Source: Reichenbachiella sp.
GTDB lineage: Bacteria; Bacteroidota; Bacteroidia; Cytophagales; Cyclobacteriaceae
Direction: 5' to 3'
NCBI RefSeq assembly: GCF_033344935.1
Contig: NZ_JAWPMM010000001.1
Coordinates: 4,642,115 to 4,706,114, forward strand
Length of the DNA stretch: 64,000 bases
Each line of letters begins with the position of its first letter. Within the stretch, counting starts at the first letter, position 1. A program made the position numbers and the translations under genes. This document shows, in pieces, positions 9,088-17,982 of this stretch. The notes under the pieces are model-generated. The model was given only the letters and a program-made list of their open reading frames with translations. It did not search any database and had not been told where the DNA came from.

Positions 9088-9957
9088 TCAATTTTTGGAA
9101 GTTAAGTTATTGCCGACTTTCACACCAACTTTACACACCTGCTTTCCTTCGCGGACTACTTTTCGAACTTTGCTGTATTCGAATCCAATTTGTAAGAGGA
9201 TATCAGGCTGATCGCATATTGTTCGGCAAAGGACAATGCCTTTCTTTAATAAGCGTTTTTTATCCTCTCTGGTTAGCGATGATAAGCATGTAATAGGGTG
9301 CAGTCCATAGGAAGAGATAAGTACTTTAAGGCTTTCATTTTCGGGATAGTCCCAACTTAGCATTTTCAGGCCAGCACATTCTCCGAAAGCAATAGCATCC
9401 GAAGTAAATCGAGCATTGGTTACCACCCATCCTTGATGAAATTTGTCTCTACGCCCAGATTTTCTTCTCCAACTAAATTCTACATCATTAAACCTGGACT
9501 GGATGTACAAGGGGACTTTTACGTCTGTTTTGGAACCATGCCGGTTGTGAAATTTACACTCGATCATAAAGTGATGATCATCCTTTTCTGCCACTACATC
9601 CACTTCGTGATGTACACACTTACCCGCTACAATTACATTGGTTTGGGTCTCATACCCGATAGCTTCGAAGATGGAACCCACATAGGCTTCAAAGGGGTAT
9701 CCGCTAGGGCCAAGCTCTAGTATTGCCTGCTTTAGTCGATACTTTGACGCATACTCATTGGAGTATTTTAGTAATAATCTACGGACTTCCTGGTAGATTC
9801 TTTTTGTATGGATACCTTCGTAAAGTACTTTCTTGATTTCACTCAAAATAAAAGTAACTGCTGGCTGTTCTATCCCCGAACTCTCTAATCCACTGATGAG
9901 TTTTTCTTCAGAAAACTCTTCTTTGTCTCCTGTGTATTTTGTAATGACCATAAACAA
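9088..9957 (-). CDS. ATP-cone plus Mrr-like restriction-endonuclease-fold protein
   Basis: Residues of about 3-90 form an ATP-cone (nucleotide-binding) module. Residues of about 90-210 form a restriction-endonuclease-like fold with the catalytic set Glu118/Asp120 and Glu133-x-Lys135 (IECKF). Members of this fused family are scattered through Bacteroidota and are thought to be nucleotide-regulated nucleases, but no defined function is known to me. An inner ATG two codons in is equally possible as the start. It is a cytoplasmic protein among envelope genes, with no obvious partner methylase, so it is not a classical R-M system. Confidence 0.75.
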   Translation of the reverse strand: MFMVITKYTGDKEEFSEEKLISGLESSGIEQPAVTFILSEIKKVLYEGIHTKRIYQEVRRLLLKYSNEYASKYRLKQAILELGPSGYPFEAYVGSIFEAIGYETQTNVIVAGKCVHHEVDVVAEKDDHHFMIECKFHNRHGSKTDVKVPLYIQSRFNDVEFSWRRKSGRRDKFHQGWVVTNARFTSDAIAFGECAGLKMLSWDYPENESLKVLISSYGLHPITCLSSLTREDKKRLLKKGIVLCRTICDQPDILLQIGFEYSKVRKVVREGKQVCKVGVKVGNNLTSKN

Positions 9958-9975
9958 AAAATAGCCTGTAATGAA

Positions 9976-10525
9976 TTAATAACCACCTCTCTCAAATTCA
10001 TCGAGGGACTTCTGACTTAGAACTGTCTGAAACAAATGAAGTTCTTTCACTTTTCCAAAAGGCTCCATTATCAGCTCGAAATTTTCCATCGCTTCTAATC
10101 GTAGCATTAAATAACACGCTAGTGTTTGGCTACCATCATGATGTTTTAATTCTCCATTGCCAGCCATGTAGTAGACCTTTTCATTGAAATATAGCTCGCC
10201 TTCTGTATGAAAATCCCAATCAGGATGAGGCTGTGTTTCAATCTTTGGTATGGATAATCGTGTAGTGATTTTCGCATCATGATCAGAAAAAAAAACGGTT
10301 GGACGGCACTATATCGTCCAGACTATCATCGAGCTTGAAACTCATATCTACATAGGCCTTCTCATAATCCAGGATCACCACAATATTGTTGAACCGATAG
10401 GTATTTAATGAATCACCCTTGAAAGCCTTGATCACCATGAAAGCCTGCTTTGTCACGTAGGTTCTTTGAGCAATTGCTCCACTGTATGTTGTGAGAAAAA
10501 AAATGAGGTAAAATAATTGTCTCAT
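9976..10525 (-). pseudogene. Secreted protein gene split by a one-base frameshift in a 9-A run
   Basis: An ATG at 10525 starts a signal peptide (ending near GAIAQ) and a domain that runs to TGA at 10283-10285. The poly-A run at 10287-10295 (poly-T on the coding strand) has nine bases. With eight, the frame would continue without a stop through FFSDHD and end at 9976, giving one protein of about 182 residues. The second half (9976-10167 and upstream) has no start of its own. The domain looks like a short YceI-like or related secreted protein. This could be real inactivation, slippage-based switching or a sequencing error. Confidence 0.7.
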
Positions 10526-10553
10526 ACTCTTAGAAAACTGTACACCTATCATA

Positions 10554-11093
10554 TTATCTGGTTGCCCACCAAATACCAATACCCATGAGTGATATGGCAG
10601 CAAATGCAATCCAAAAGCCAGTCATTATAGCTTTTCTTGTGGCAGCTCTTTGATCATCCGGTATTTTTGGGCGAACTCTTTCTTGTGTCTTTGCAGGAGT
10701 AGTAACTTTTTTCTCGACAACTATAGGTTCAGGCTCAGGTTCTCCTTTACTTACCTTAGCGATATGATCCAATAATGCATCAATTTGTTCATCGCTCAGA
10801 GGCGTAGAAGGCATGGGTATCATGCTATACGCATTAAAAACAGCTACTGCTTTTTCATCGCCCTCTTCCACCATGGTTTGGGATTCACGAATGAATCGCG
10901 TGATCCATGGCTTTTCATATTTGTCGCTTACTCCTTTCAGATCAGGCCCTACCAACTGGCCTTGGCCAATAGTATGGCAAGCTGCACAGTTGGTAGCAAA
11001 TATGCCCGACCCGTCTACTTCCTGAGTGTAACCTCCATAGCTAAAACCTAGTGCCACCAAGATCAGAAAGTAACGTACCTTTTTTACTTCCAT
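10554..11093 (-). CDS. c-type cytochrome with C-terminal membrane anchor
   Basis: The 179-residue protein has a signal peptide, a single haem motif CAACH at residues 36-40 and a Met-rich axial-ligand region (YSMIPMPS near 110). A Pro/Glu/Lys-rich linker follows, then a C-terminal transmembrane helix (about 155-177). It is a class-I monohaem cytochrome held on the periplasmic face of the inner membrane. It lies 3 bp downstream of the lipoprotein cytochrome at 11097, so the two are cotranscribed and likely act as sequential electron carriers. Confidence 0.85.
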   Translation of the reverse strand: MEVKKVRYFLILVALGFSYGGYTQEVDGSGIFATNCAACHTIGQGQLVGPDLKGVSDKYEKPWITRFIRESQTMVEEGDEKAVAVFNAYSMIPMPSTPLSDEQIDALLDHIAKVSKGEPEPEPIVVEKKVTTPAKTQERVRPKIPDDQRAATRKAIMTGFWIAFAAISLMGIGIWWATR

Positions 11094-11096
11094 TGG

Positions 11097-11411
11097 TCAA
11101 TTTGCAGATTGAATAAACTCAAGGATCTTTTCTGCTTCCACCTTAGTCAATTGTGCCCTAATCTCCATGTGTTTAAGTGCTACGTCCCATTGTGTATCGC
11201 TGAATGTAGCTGGTGAAGCAGTATTGTGACATCTAATACAAGATTCAGCCCAAAGCTGAGCACCACTTTTCTGCAAAACATACTCAGGAGTTCCCTTAGA
11301 AGCATTGTCAGTACTGCTAGTAGCTTTTTGCTGCGAAGCACACTGTGTGAAAACAGTAGCCACAAAGACTACAACAGTAATTAAGAGTAGTATTTTATTG
11401 ATATTCTTCAT
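11097..11411 (-). CDS. Small lipoprotein c-type cytochrome
   Basis: A 104-residue product with a lipobox (Cys24 in FTQC) and one haem motif CIRCH at 58-62. The short domain after the haem site and a 'HMEIRAQL' helix with a candidate Met ligand resemble the small quinohaemoprotein-type or diheme-like cytochrome subunits of Bacteroidota. It sits between a porin-like gene and a membrane-anchored cytochrome on one strand, 10 bp and 3 bp away. An electron-transfer role at the envelope is likely; the donor and acceptor are unknown. Confidence 0.8.
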   Translation of the reverse strand: MKNINKILLLITVVVFVATVFTQCASQQKATSSTDNASKGTPEYVLQKSGAQLWAESCIRCHNTASPATFSDTQWDVALKHMEIRAQLTKVEAEKILEFIQSAN

Positions 11412-11421
11412 TTTTCAGGAT

Positions 11422-12591
11422 TTAAAAGCCTAAAGTCCATTGTATATAGAAGGTGTTTACATCCAACTCTTCCGGTTCCTCTCCATCTTCAGCATGTCCT
11501 CCTGTCACACTGTCCATTTGGTAAGCGAACTTGATTGCTGTTCTCCAGTCTATCCAATAATTAAGCCCCAAGGTTAATTGCGTGCTTTCAGATTCCCATG
11601 GAGCTTCCTCTGGGGTATTAAGTGTAGAATATCGGCCTACTAGTTCAAGGTTTTTGACCAATTGGCTGGAACCAAATGTTGGCCGATAGCCTAATTGAAA
11701 AAAAGTGGAATTGGACTTGTTATCAAATGTGTAGGATTCCATCACGCTATCTTCTTCTACTTCGTAAGTTTGGTCATCTACGTTGATAAAATTGACCTGT
11801 CCTTTTAGGTCAATGATCCCTCCCAAAAAAGAGACTTTGCGTACATATGTCCAGTCAAACGCATAAAGAAATGCACCTACATCTTCTAGTTCCGAATCAC
11901 GGTTTCCAAGTTTAGCTGATTGAGCCGAAAATCCTAATTCCAACGACTGATCTCGAAGTGGAAACAAACCTAATCGTCCTCCGACTGCCTTGTTATTATT
12001 GTTATCTTCGTCAGGTTCGTGTACGATCATTCCTACTTCTTCAGCTTCTTCCTCACCATCTTCTATTTTCGGGCCGTTCATTACGTATAGTGAGTAATTG
12101 AACTTCATTCCTCCCAGGTAGGAAGCTCCTCTTAATTCAGCACCCAAGTCTGAGGTTGGGAGTATGCCATCATGTCCATAGCCAAGTGGAACGGTAGGTA
12201 GTCGATTGATCCAAGAGGGATGCAGTCTATCGAAAAAGATCCCAAATGGAATAAGAATTTTACCCGCTCTGAGGTTTAAATTGGGAGCAAGACTATAATT
12301 GAAGTTTGCATACTCTAGTGCAATTTCAACCTCTCCATCCTCTATGCCGAATTCTAACTCTCCTTCGAAGAACAATTTATCGGACTGCTTGTACAAAAAC
12401 AATGGTACGAAACGGGCGTTTCCAAAAGTCGTTTCTTCATCGTTGGACATAAATGTTGCATCTGAGTAGCCACGTAGCAAAAACCGACTGTCGCCAGGTT
12501 TGGAATTGAGTGTGCCTGGCTGATTTTGTGCTTCTGCTTCAATTAAAACAAGCATGATCAACGCAGAGCTTAAAAAGTATCTGTATTTCAT
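11422..12591 (-). CDS. Outer-membrane beta-barrel protein of the cytochrome cluster
   Basis: A 389-residue protein with a signal peptide (EAEAQ), many alternating beta strands and a C-terminal Phe (TLGF), as in outer-membrane porins. Two loops are very acidic (about residues 175-195 and near 365), which could attract cations. The neighbours on both sides are small c-type cytochromes, 10-12 bp away, so all four genes from 12978 to 10554 form one operon. I infer a barrel for an extracellular electron-transfer or metal-uptake role, without direct evidence. Confidence 0.65.
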   Translation of the reverse strand: MKYRYFLSSALIMLVLIEAEAQNQPGTLNSKPGDSRFLLRGYSDATFMSNDEETTFGNARFVPLFLYKQSDKLFFEGELEFGIEDGEVEIALEYANFNYSLAPNLNLRAGKILIPFGIFFDRLHPSWINRLPTVPLGYGHDGILPTSDLGAELRGASYLGGMKFNYSLYVMNGPKIEDGEEEAEEVGMIVHEPDEDNNNNKAVGGRLGLFPLRDQSLELGFSAQSAKLGNRDSELEDVGAFLYAFDWTYVRKVSFLGGIIDLKGQVNFINVDDQTYEVEEDSVMESYTFDNKSNSTFFQLGYRPTFGSSQLVKNLELVGRYSTLNTPEEAPWESESTQLTLGLNYWIDWRTAIKFAYQMDSVTGGHAEDGEEPEELDVNTFYIQWTLGF

Positions 12592-12603
12592 AAGCTAGTA
12601 GTT

Positions 12604-12978
12604 TTATTGTTTTAGAGTTCTTATGTAGCTAACCAACTGCCATCTTTTTTCCTCTGAAAGAGTAGCCTTGTATGCTGCCATAGGAGCACGGCCTTCTGTG
12701 ATTTTCCAAAAGATGGCTCCATCGCTTTGCGAATGAAAAGCGGTGTTCGTAAAATTGGTTGGTTTGGGATTGAGCGCTGCACCGGCAATTCCATCTCCCT
12801 TTCCTTTTTCACCATGACAAATGGCACACATGGTGGCAAAGATCTTTTTGCCACCTTTTATTGCCTCTTCTTTTCCAACCAAAGGGTTTTTCAGTTTATC
12901 AGCTTCCGGTGGAGCTTTCCATGCATCCTGTGCGGTTCCCAAAGCCATTAAAAAAACAATTATTAGTGCACTTTTCAT
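12604..12978 (-). CDS. Small secreted c-type cytochrome
   Basis: A 124-residue product with a short signal peptide and one haem motif CAICH at residues 51-55, followed by GEKGKGDG and ending in a helix with a Met ligand (AYKATLSEEKRWQLVSYI region). This is the ordinary cytochrome c/CccA pattern. It is the first gene of the operon that continues with the porin-like protein and two further cytochromes. It should be a soluble periplasmic electron carrier. Confidence 0.85.
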   Translation of the reverse strand: MKSALIIVFLMALGTAQDAWKAPPEADKLKNPLVGKEEAIKGGKKIFATMCAICHGEKGKGDGIAGAALNPKPTNFTNTAFHSQSDGAIFWKITEGRAPMAAYKATLSEEKRWQLVSYIRTLKQ

Positions 12979-13184
12979 ATTTGATCATTCGCTTTAATGT
13001 TCAGAAAATCGAGGATTTCATGCCCTTCTTTACCACATAAATAAGAAACAAGGTCTCCTATTTGTGGTTGATAGTAAACTTAAGCGTAAAGCCTACTGAT
13101 CATTTACCTTATTGTGGTTATGATTTAAGGAATTTTGACTTCTACCAAAAGGGTAGATACAATAGATTCAAATCATTAAAAAAA

Positions 13185-13757
13185 TCAGTTTTTTGTGAGC
13201 TTTGGCTGTGCCGAAACCGGGGATAAAAAGGTGTTCGTAACATGAATGTTTACTGCGGGGAATTCAGACCTACCTAAGAATTTTTGACCAAACCATTTGG
13301 TTCCAATTCCACATGAAATTGAAAACTGGTATCCATGATTTTCTTTCTCTTGAGAGAGAGACACACGCCCGGAGGCGACAACAGGACTGGTGTCGTGATC
13401 ATTAAATATTCTTCCTATAAAAGAGAATTGTCCAAAGCCAAAATCTTTGTTAATAATGTGGTCAAAAGGTACCTCCCCTCTAAGTGTGAATTTTGCATTA
13501 TTTTTCTTAAACAGCTTTTTTCTTAATTTCTTATTTTCCATTTGGAACGACTCTACCTGGAAGGTAATCCAAACCGTTTCGGTTTTTTCATTGTATATGA
13601 TTTCTACCTGGTCTGTGGTAGCTGTGGCCAGCTCACCGGATACCAGGAAATGAATGTTGGCTTTACCCTCATTGGTAAAGTACTGCTGTCCTACGGAGGC
13701 ATGGGAAAAGGCAATGAGTAAAAGGTACCAGATAATGCGAGGTGTTTTGCAGAACAT
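13185..13757 (-). CDS. YceI-like secreted protein
   Basis: The 190-residue protein has a signal peptide (SVGQQ), then a YceI-type arrangement. An early TNEGKANIHFLVS strand is followed by a middle FQMENKKLRKKLF segment resembling the family's VPVxS..S..xxD region, and a GxFxFxG repeat pattern near the end. Similarity is weaker than for 8374-8937. It stands alone between 145-bp and 205-bp gaps. Lipid or quinone binding is only a family-level guess. Confidence 0.55.
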   Translation of the reverse strand: MFCKTPRIIWYLLLIAFSHASVGQQYFTNEGKANIHFLVSGELATATTDQVEIIYNEKTETVWITFQVESFQMENKKLRKKLFKKNNAKFTLRGEVPFDHIINKDFGFGQFSFIGRIFNDHDTSPVVASGRVSLSQEKENHGYQFSISCGIGTKWFGQKFLGRSEFPAVNIHVTNTFLSPVSAQPKLTKN

Positions 13758-13902
13758 TTACGATCATTATTTAGATTCCTAGTCTATTGTTATGCAGCTT
13801 ATCATAATCCAAAGCAGCTACTGCAAGTTAGGTTTGACCGGAAGGGTTGCGTTTACCAAATTTTGAATATGATTTGTGATATTCTGATCCAACCTCAGAC
13901 TC

Positions 13903-14400
13903 CTATTCGCAATACCAAAGTAGCTTGTTGAATAGGAAGTAATCAAGACCTGATAATTCGTTTTCAGTCATGAAATCGTCTATTTTTAGTTTCAGGTCTA
14001 AGTAGGTGAGATTGCCATTTTCAAGTTGCCAGTTATTTATCAGCGTTTTTCGTACATCCCATATCGGGAAGTAGTTTGGCCTATGAGCACAAAGAAATCG
14101 TGTGATAATAAACTTTGCTTCGTCCAGATAGGACAGCTCATGAAAGAGTATTTTGAAGATGCTAAAATCTCCATCCATGACAGCCTGTCGAACATCATCA
14201 TCTGCTATACTTTGCAAAAAGTATCCATATTGGTGATCTGGGACTAGCCTATTAATACCCAATGCTCCAATCTTGCCATTGAGTGTGTGCTTGTCCCAGA
14301 TCCCCAGGTTTGTGTTGATGTAGTTAAGTGCTCTTTTGTCGGACAAAAAATATCCCTTAACGGAGTTGAACTCCTTTAGTCTTTTGCTGATACTCTCCAT
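13903..14400 (-). CDS. Uncharacterised 165-residue protein
   Basis: The frame has no signal peptide or membrane helix. A recognisable block is HRPNYFPIWDVRKTLINNW in the centre, rich in aromatic residues, but I cannot tie it to a named family. It ends near 13903 and begins 6 bp after the stop of the AraC-type regulator at 14407, so the two are probably cotranscribed. It may serve the regulator or be an unrelated passenger. Confidence 0.55.
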   Translation of the reverse strand: MESISKRLKEFNSVKGYFLSDKRALNYINTNLGIWDKHTLNGKIGALGINRLVPDHQYGYFLQSIADDDVRQAVMDGDFSIFKILFHELSYLDEAKFIITRFLCAHRPNYFPIWDVRKTLINNWQLENGNLTYLDLKLKIDDFMTENELSGLDYFLFNKLLWYCE

Positions 14401-14406
14401 TTTCCA

Positions 14407-15189
14407 TCAGGATGAAGTATGCACTCTATATTCACCGAAGTTTTCCAACGGGATTTGTAAAGCTTGCATGGATGAACCGTTTTTATCCTGGATGGAATTT
14501 GGGGTATGAGAGTTAATCCCATCTGGGAAGGATCCATTGTTTCCTTCGCAATCACATCCCTCACATCCACAATCGCATTCACGATCTTCGTTGTTTTTTG
14601 TTTCGTCTAGTGATTTACTACTGGTATCCCCAAGGCTACTCAAAGATGCTTCCCACTCCTGCTTGTACTTTGATAGTGATTTCCCTGTGTATTTTTTGAA
14701 CTGACCAGATAGATAATGAATACTGCTGTACCCAACATTAACTGCAATTTGGCTGAGGTTAAGTTTACCTTGTTTGACCAACTCCTTTACTTTGTTAGTC
14801 CTAAGTTCAATAAAGTATTGTTCTATCGTCTCTCCTTTGTATTGACTATAGATTTTACTGAGTTGATGGTAGTTTCGGGCCAGTTGTTGTGAAATGTATT
14901 GCGACAACTTAAGCTTATGGCTTAATAGACTTATGTTATCCATATAGTCGTGAATGGCCTTATTTATTTCTGTAACTATTACTTCATTGGTATCTCTAAC
15001 AAGTCCTAGATCCAGTGCTTCTAATCTTTGGTTTACTGTTTGGAGATTCAGTACTTGTCCTGCCCCTAATACAGCATAACCAAGTTCCACCTCATTATAT
15101 TGGATCCCAAGATCTGTCAAAATCTGTTTTACAACATGGATACACCTGGGGCATACCATGTTCTTTATTTGTATTGTGAAAGTTTTCAT
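14407..15189 (-). CDS. HMA-like/AraC fusion regulator with C-terminal Cys cluster
   Basis: 260 residues: an HMA-like module with CxxC at Cys13/Cys16, a helical linker, an AraC double HTH (about 95-182), and a tail with five Cys residues in ten positions (205, 207, 209, 212, 214) set among Asp, Gly and Glu. It is the full-length relative of the truncated gene at 1-531, which shares the N-terminal KNMVCxRC block. The tail is an unusual addition and could be a second metal-binding site. Genes upstream (15271-15744) and downstream (13903) are on the same strand. DNA binding is certain at family level; metal sensing is inferred. Confidence 0.85.
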   Translation of the reverse strand: MKTFTIQIKNMVCPRCIHVVKQILTDLGIQYNEVELGYAVLGAGQVLNLQTVNQRLEALDLGLVRDTNEVIVTEINKAIHDYMDNISLLSHKLKLSQYISQQLARNYHQLSKIYSQYKGETIEQYFIELRTNKVKELVKQGKLNLSQIAVNVGYSSIHYLSGQFKKYTGKSLSKYKQEWEASLSSLGDTSSKSLDETKNNEDRECDCGCEGCDCEGNNGSFPDGINSHTPNSIQDKNGSSMQALQIPLENFGEYRVHTSS

Positions 15190-15270
15190 GGCAATATTGA
15201 TTTTTAGTGAGAAAAAGAAAGTGGAGACACAGGAATGTGTACCCGCAGCGATAAAATCAATATTACCGGC

Positions 15271-15744
15271 CTATAGAAGGAATGATTGGAATAGAATACG
15301 TGCAAAATAACCTCCAATGGGAGGGGAAAGAGCACTATTCAGTCTATGGGGATTTTTTTCTTTATGATTGAAGCTGATTGGGGGCAAAGAGATCCAAAGC
15401 ACTGTATAAAGTACTAACTCCTGATCCAAATCAAACTTTGGTATTTCATGCTTTACTAAACTGGCGTAAAGCTTGTTAGTTTCTTCTTCACAACAATCTT
15501 CATCTTGTGACTCTCCGTGAGCCGTATCCATCTCAGATGGAGCCGATTCATGATCGTGTGAGTGTTTATGATGATCTTCTGAAGCCACTACCTCATGGCT
15601 ATGATGAGAGTCATTTCCATGTGTGACAGAATTATTCATGATCCCTACATCACATAAAAAATCGCATACGAAAACACTTGTCAATGCAATTAACAAGGTC
15701 AATGCGATGTTTTTTCTGTAGATATTGAGTTTTCTAATGAACAT
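15271..15744 (-). CDS. His-rich membrane protein of the metal island
   Basis: The 157-residue product starts with a membrane helix (about 12-30), then has an exceptionally His-rich stretch (about 45-75, many HH, SHDH and HGE steps), a Cys pair (DCCEEE) near 90 and a short aromatic C-terminus (LFQSFLL). No enzymatic motif is seen. A similar layout occurs at 36298-36690. This suggests small envelope metal-binding proteins, probably for copper, zinc or nickel. No named family is recognised with confidence. Confidence 0.6.
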   Translation of the reverse strand: MFIRKLNIYRKNIALTLLIALTSVFVCDFLCDVGIMNNSVTHGNDSHHSHEVVASEDHHKHSHDHESAPSEMDTAHGESQDEDCCEEETNKLYASLVKHEIPKFDLDQELVLYTVLWISLPPISFNHKEKNPHRLNSALSPPIGGYFARILFQSFLL

Positions 15745-15845
15745 AAATAAATACCTATACTAAGATATGCCAAAGAAGATATTATTTAATGATAGATAAA
15801 ATGATATTTGTTGACCTTCACATATGACGTAAATCATATATTCTA

Positions 15846-16231
15846 TTAGACGTTGCTAATCACATTCTCTAGCTTATTTCTAATTTCCAGCGCTATTATC
15901 TCCAAGTTTTCATTCTCTACTGCCTGCATTGAAGTAAGTGGATCCACTGCCGCAATATCAATATGATCTGCCTCTTGTTTGACTATTACATTGCATGGGA
16001 GCATTAACCCTATAAAACCCTCTGATTTGAGTACTTTGTACGCATAAGGCGGATTGCAAGCACCCAAAATATGTAAGGCCTAAAATCCACATCTAATTTG
16101 TTTTTCAAGGTAGCCTTTATATCTATTTCTGTTAAGATACCAAAGCCTTCATCTTTCAGCGCTTTGGTAACCTTGTCAATTGCTTGCTCAAATGACAAGC
16201 CTTTTACTGATTTGTTTATGTAGTATTTCAT
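15846..16231 (-). pseudogene. DUF302 gene broken by a one-base frameshift
   Basis: The N-terminal half begins at 16231 and reads to VDFRPY, the conserved centre of DUF302. It then slips out of frame at a 4-T run on the coding strand (around 16068-16071). One extra base would restore IFLGACNPPYAY and the rest down to 15846, which encodes the usual GLMLPCNVIV ending. DUF302 proteins are small and of unknown function, often beside metal or redox genes. Only one lesion is seen, so an assembly error remains possible. Confidence 0.75.
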
Positions 16232-16969
16232 GACTTTTTGAGTGTTAGAAATTTGAATTCCCTTTTATTGCATGTTACTGTAAATAGTAAAAAGCCGGAC
16301 AGGACAGTAATTAAACCCAAAATGGAGAATCCTTTCAGTAACCGGTTCCCAAAGTCGTCCCTGGCTTCATAGTCCATAGTGTGTAACATCCAGAGCCAGT
16401 CAAAGACACGCCAGTTATTGTGCCTTACTCGTTCAAACTGCCCGGTTACAGCATCAACATAAATGACAGGTTGGCTTTCATAGTCAAAGGTGATAGCCCA
16501 TGCAGGGAGATGTCTTTCTCTGTATTCATGATTTTTACCTACCGAGGTTAACAATTGCACATCTTTGATTTCAGCTTCAAATGTGATGTATTCTTTAGCG
16601 ATGGCTATTGCTTCCGACTCAGCGAGCTGCTTTCTTAACTGACCTTTTGCAGCTGAAAATAATTTAAGTTTCCCATTAGGCAGGTGAAATAAATAATAGG
16701 GTTCACCAAGCAGATCTACTACCTCAACCCTGGATATTTGTGCGTTTTCGTCATTTTTTATAGCTGACAAAATACTTGCTGGAGGGTTGATATCTTTTGA
16801 AATTGAAAGTCCACCTTTCTTAGTTACAAGGTGGTCTCCATGTATTTTATCGAGGTTGCTCCAGCTAAAGTTAAGTCCGCCTATAGTCCAGAACAAAAAT
16901 TGGATTCCCAGGAATACTCCCAGATATCTATCTGTTTTTCTAATGTAGTAGTTAGTGTTTTTTTCTCAT
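16228..16969 (-). pseudogene. PepSY-domain membrane protein with frameshifted start
   Basis: The main frame (residues from about 16896) contains PepSY-type helices and the WAITF...VIYVDAVTG segment, with a membrane helix near the C-terminus. Its natural start is ATG 16969, but a 7-A run right after MR (7 T at 16958-16964 on the plus strand) puts it out of frame. Six would give MRKNTNYYIRKTDRY followed by the first membrane helix. PepSY membrane proteins are often found with metal-reducing or peptidase systems. This may be a switch by slippage, a real lesion or an error. Confidence 0.65.
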
Positions 16970-16972
16970 ATT

Positions 16973-17548
16973 TTAGTTTTTATTCGGTGTTGTATTGTTG
17001 ATTTTACGCAAATTGGAAATCACAAATGTGATCATGATAAAACTGGATATGATCTCTAATAGCACGAGCAGTTTAGCTTCCCATACTAAGGGCACAATGT
17101 CGCCATATCCAATTGTTGCAAAGGTGACGATACTAAAGTATAAGAAGTCAAAGGCGAGTGTGAGGGGGTCTGTGATGGCTTGCGCCAGTAAAAATGAGTT
17201 AGGCATGCAACTCATAAGACAATAGTAATCCACTGCAAACGATGCAACCATTATGCCTAAAATAAGGGCATAGACTCCCAATACTTCATAAAAAGATTGA
17301 CAGCAAACAAGGCATGTCTTTAACCTTTTGACTGAAAAGGCCAGAAGGTAATAGACTTTAAGCCCAGAAAACAATACTACGATCTTTGACAGAATCCAAG
17401 CATACTCATGGTGAGGTATTGCCCATAGGAGTAGGTTGTACGCTACCAGGAGACTAAGTATCAAGCTAATTTCCCTTGTTGCCAGCGCCCTCAGCACAGA
17501 TGGTATTGTAAGGTTTTTGGACGGTATGGAGCTACTGTCTTTTTGCAC
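16973..17548 (-). CDS. Potassium-channel-like membrane protein
   Basis: The 191-residue protein has a pore helix and the selectivity filter TIGYGD at residues 145-150, followed by a long last helix, plus about three predicted helices before the pore. There is no regulatory RCK domain. The pattern is that of a simple two- or four-helix cation channel. It overlaps the upstream gene's stop by one base, and the downstream PepSY gene begins 3 bp away, so it is in the same transcript. Why a K+ channel is in a metal island is not explained. Confidence 0.8.
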   Translation of the reverse strand: MQKDSSSIPSKNLTIPSVLRALATREISLILSLLVAYNLLLWAIPHHEYAWILSKIVVLFSGLKVYYLLAFSVKRLKTCLVCCQSFYEVLGVYALILGIMVASFAVDYYCLMSCMPNSFLLAQAITDPLTLAFDFLYFSIVTFATIGYGDIVPLVWEAKLLVLLEIISSFIMITFVISNLRKINNTTPNKN

Positions 17549-17982
17549 TAATTTTCGCTCTCCTCTTTATACTTTTCGAAAGTATCTTTGGACTCAAAGT
17601 AATGTACTGCTCCTGTGGACTTGGATTTTAGTACAATGAAGGCATCTGCCTTGTCTACCTTTTCTCCAGTGAAAGGATCTGTACCGAATCTGACGGACTC
17701 TAACGTATTCAATTTGTCAACACACATTTCGCAGCATCCATAGTACATTTTATCGGCTACTGGAACCTCGATCTGATCGACTCCCATGTATGCATCATTG
17801 ACCATACAGACTTTGTTGTTGGGTAGCTGCTCTTCTGTTGATACCCAAGTAGCAGGTGAGGTGTTGTCGTAGATCTGGTAAGCCACTAACCCTAGCACCA
17901 CTAGTCCAAAGAATGACAGTGTAAATATGGATTCTCGATCTACCCTTAACTTCCTACTTTTTGATGTTCTTTTTCGGTTCAT
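17548..17982 (-). CDS. TRASH-like Cys-rich membrane-anchored protein
   Basis: A single N-terminal membrane helix (about 20-37) is followed by an exposed domain with Cys59 (KVCMVNDAYMG) and Cys83-Cys84-x-x-Cys87 (YYGCCEMC). This is the TRASH/YHS-like arrangement that binds thiophilic metals such as copper or mercury. It ends directly at the start of the channel gene. It is probably a metal carrier or sensor facing the periplasm, although the family match rests on the Cys pattern alone. Confidence 0.7.
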   Translation of the reverse strand: MNRKRTSKSRKLRVDRESIFTLSFFGLVVLGLVAYQIYDNTSPATWVSTEEQLPNNKVCMVNDAYMGVDQIEVPVADKMYYGCCEMCVDKLNTLESVRFGTDPFTGEKVDKADAFIVLKSKSTGAVHYFESKDTFEKYKEESEN

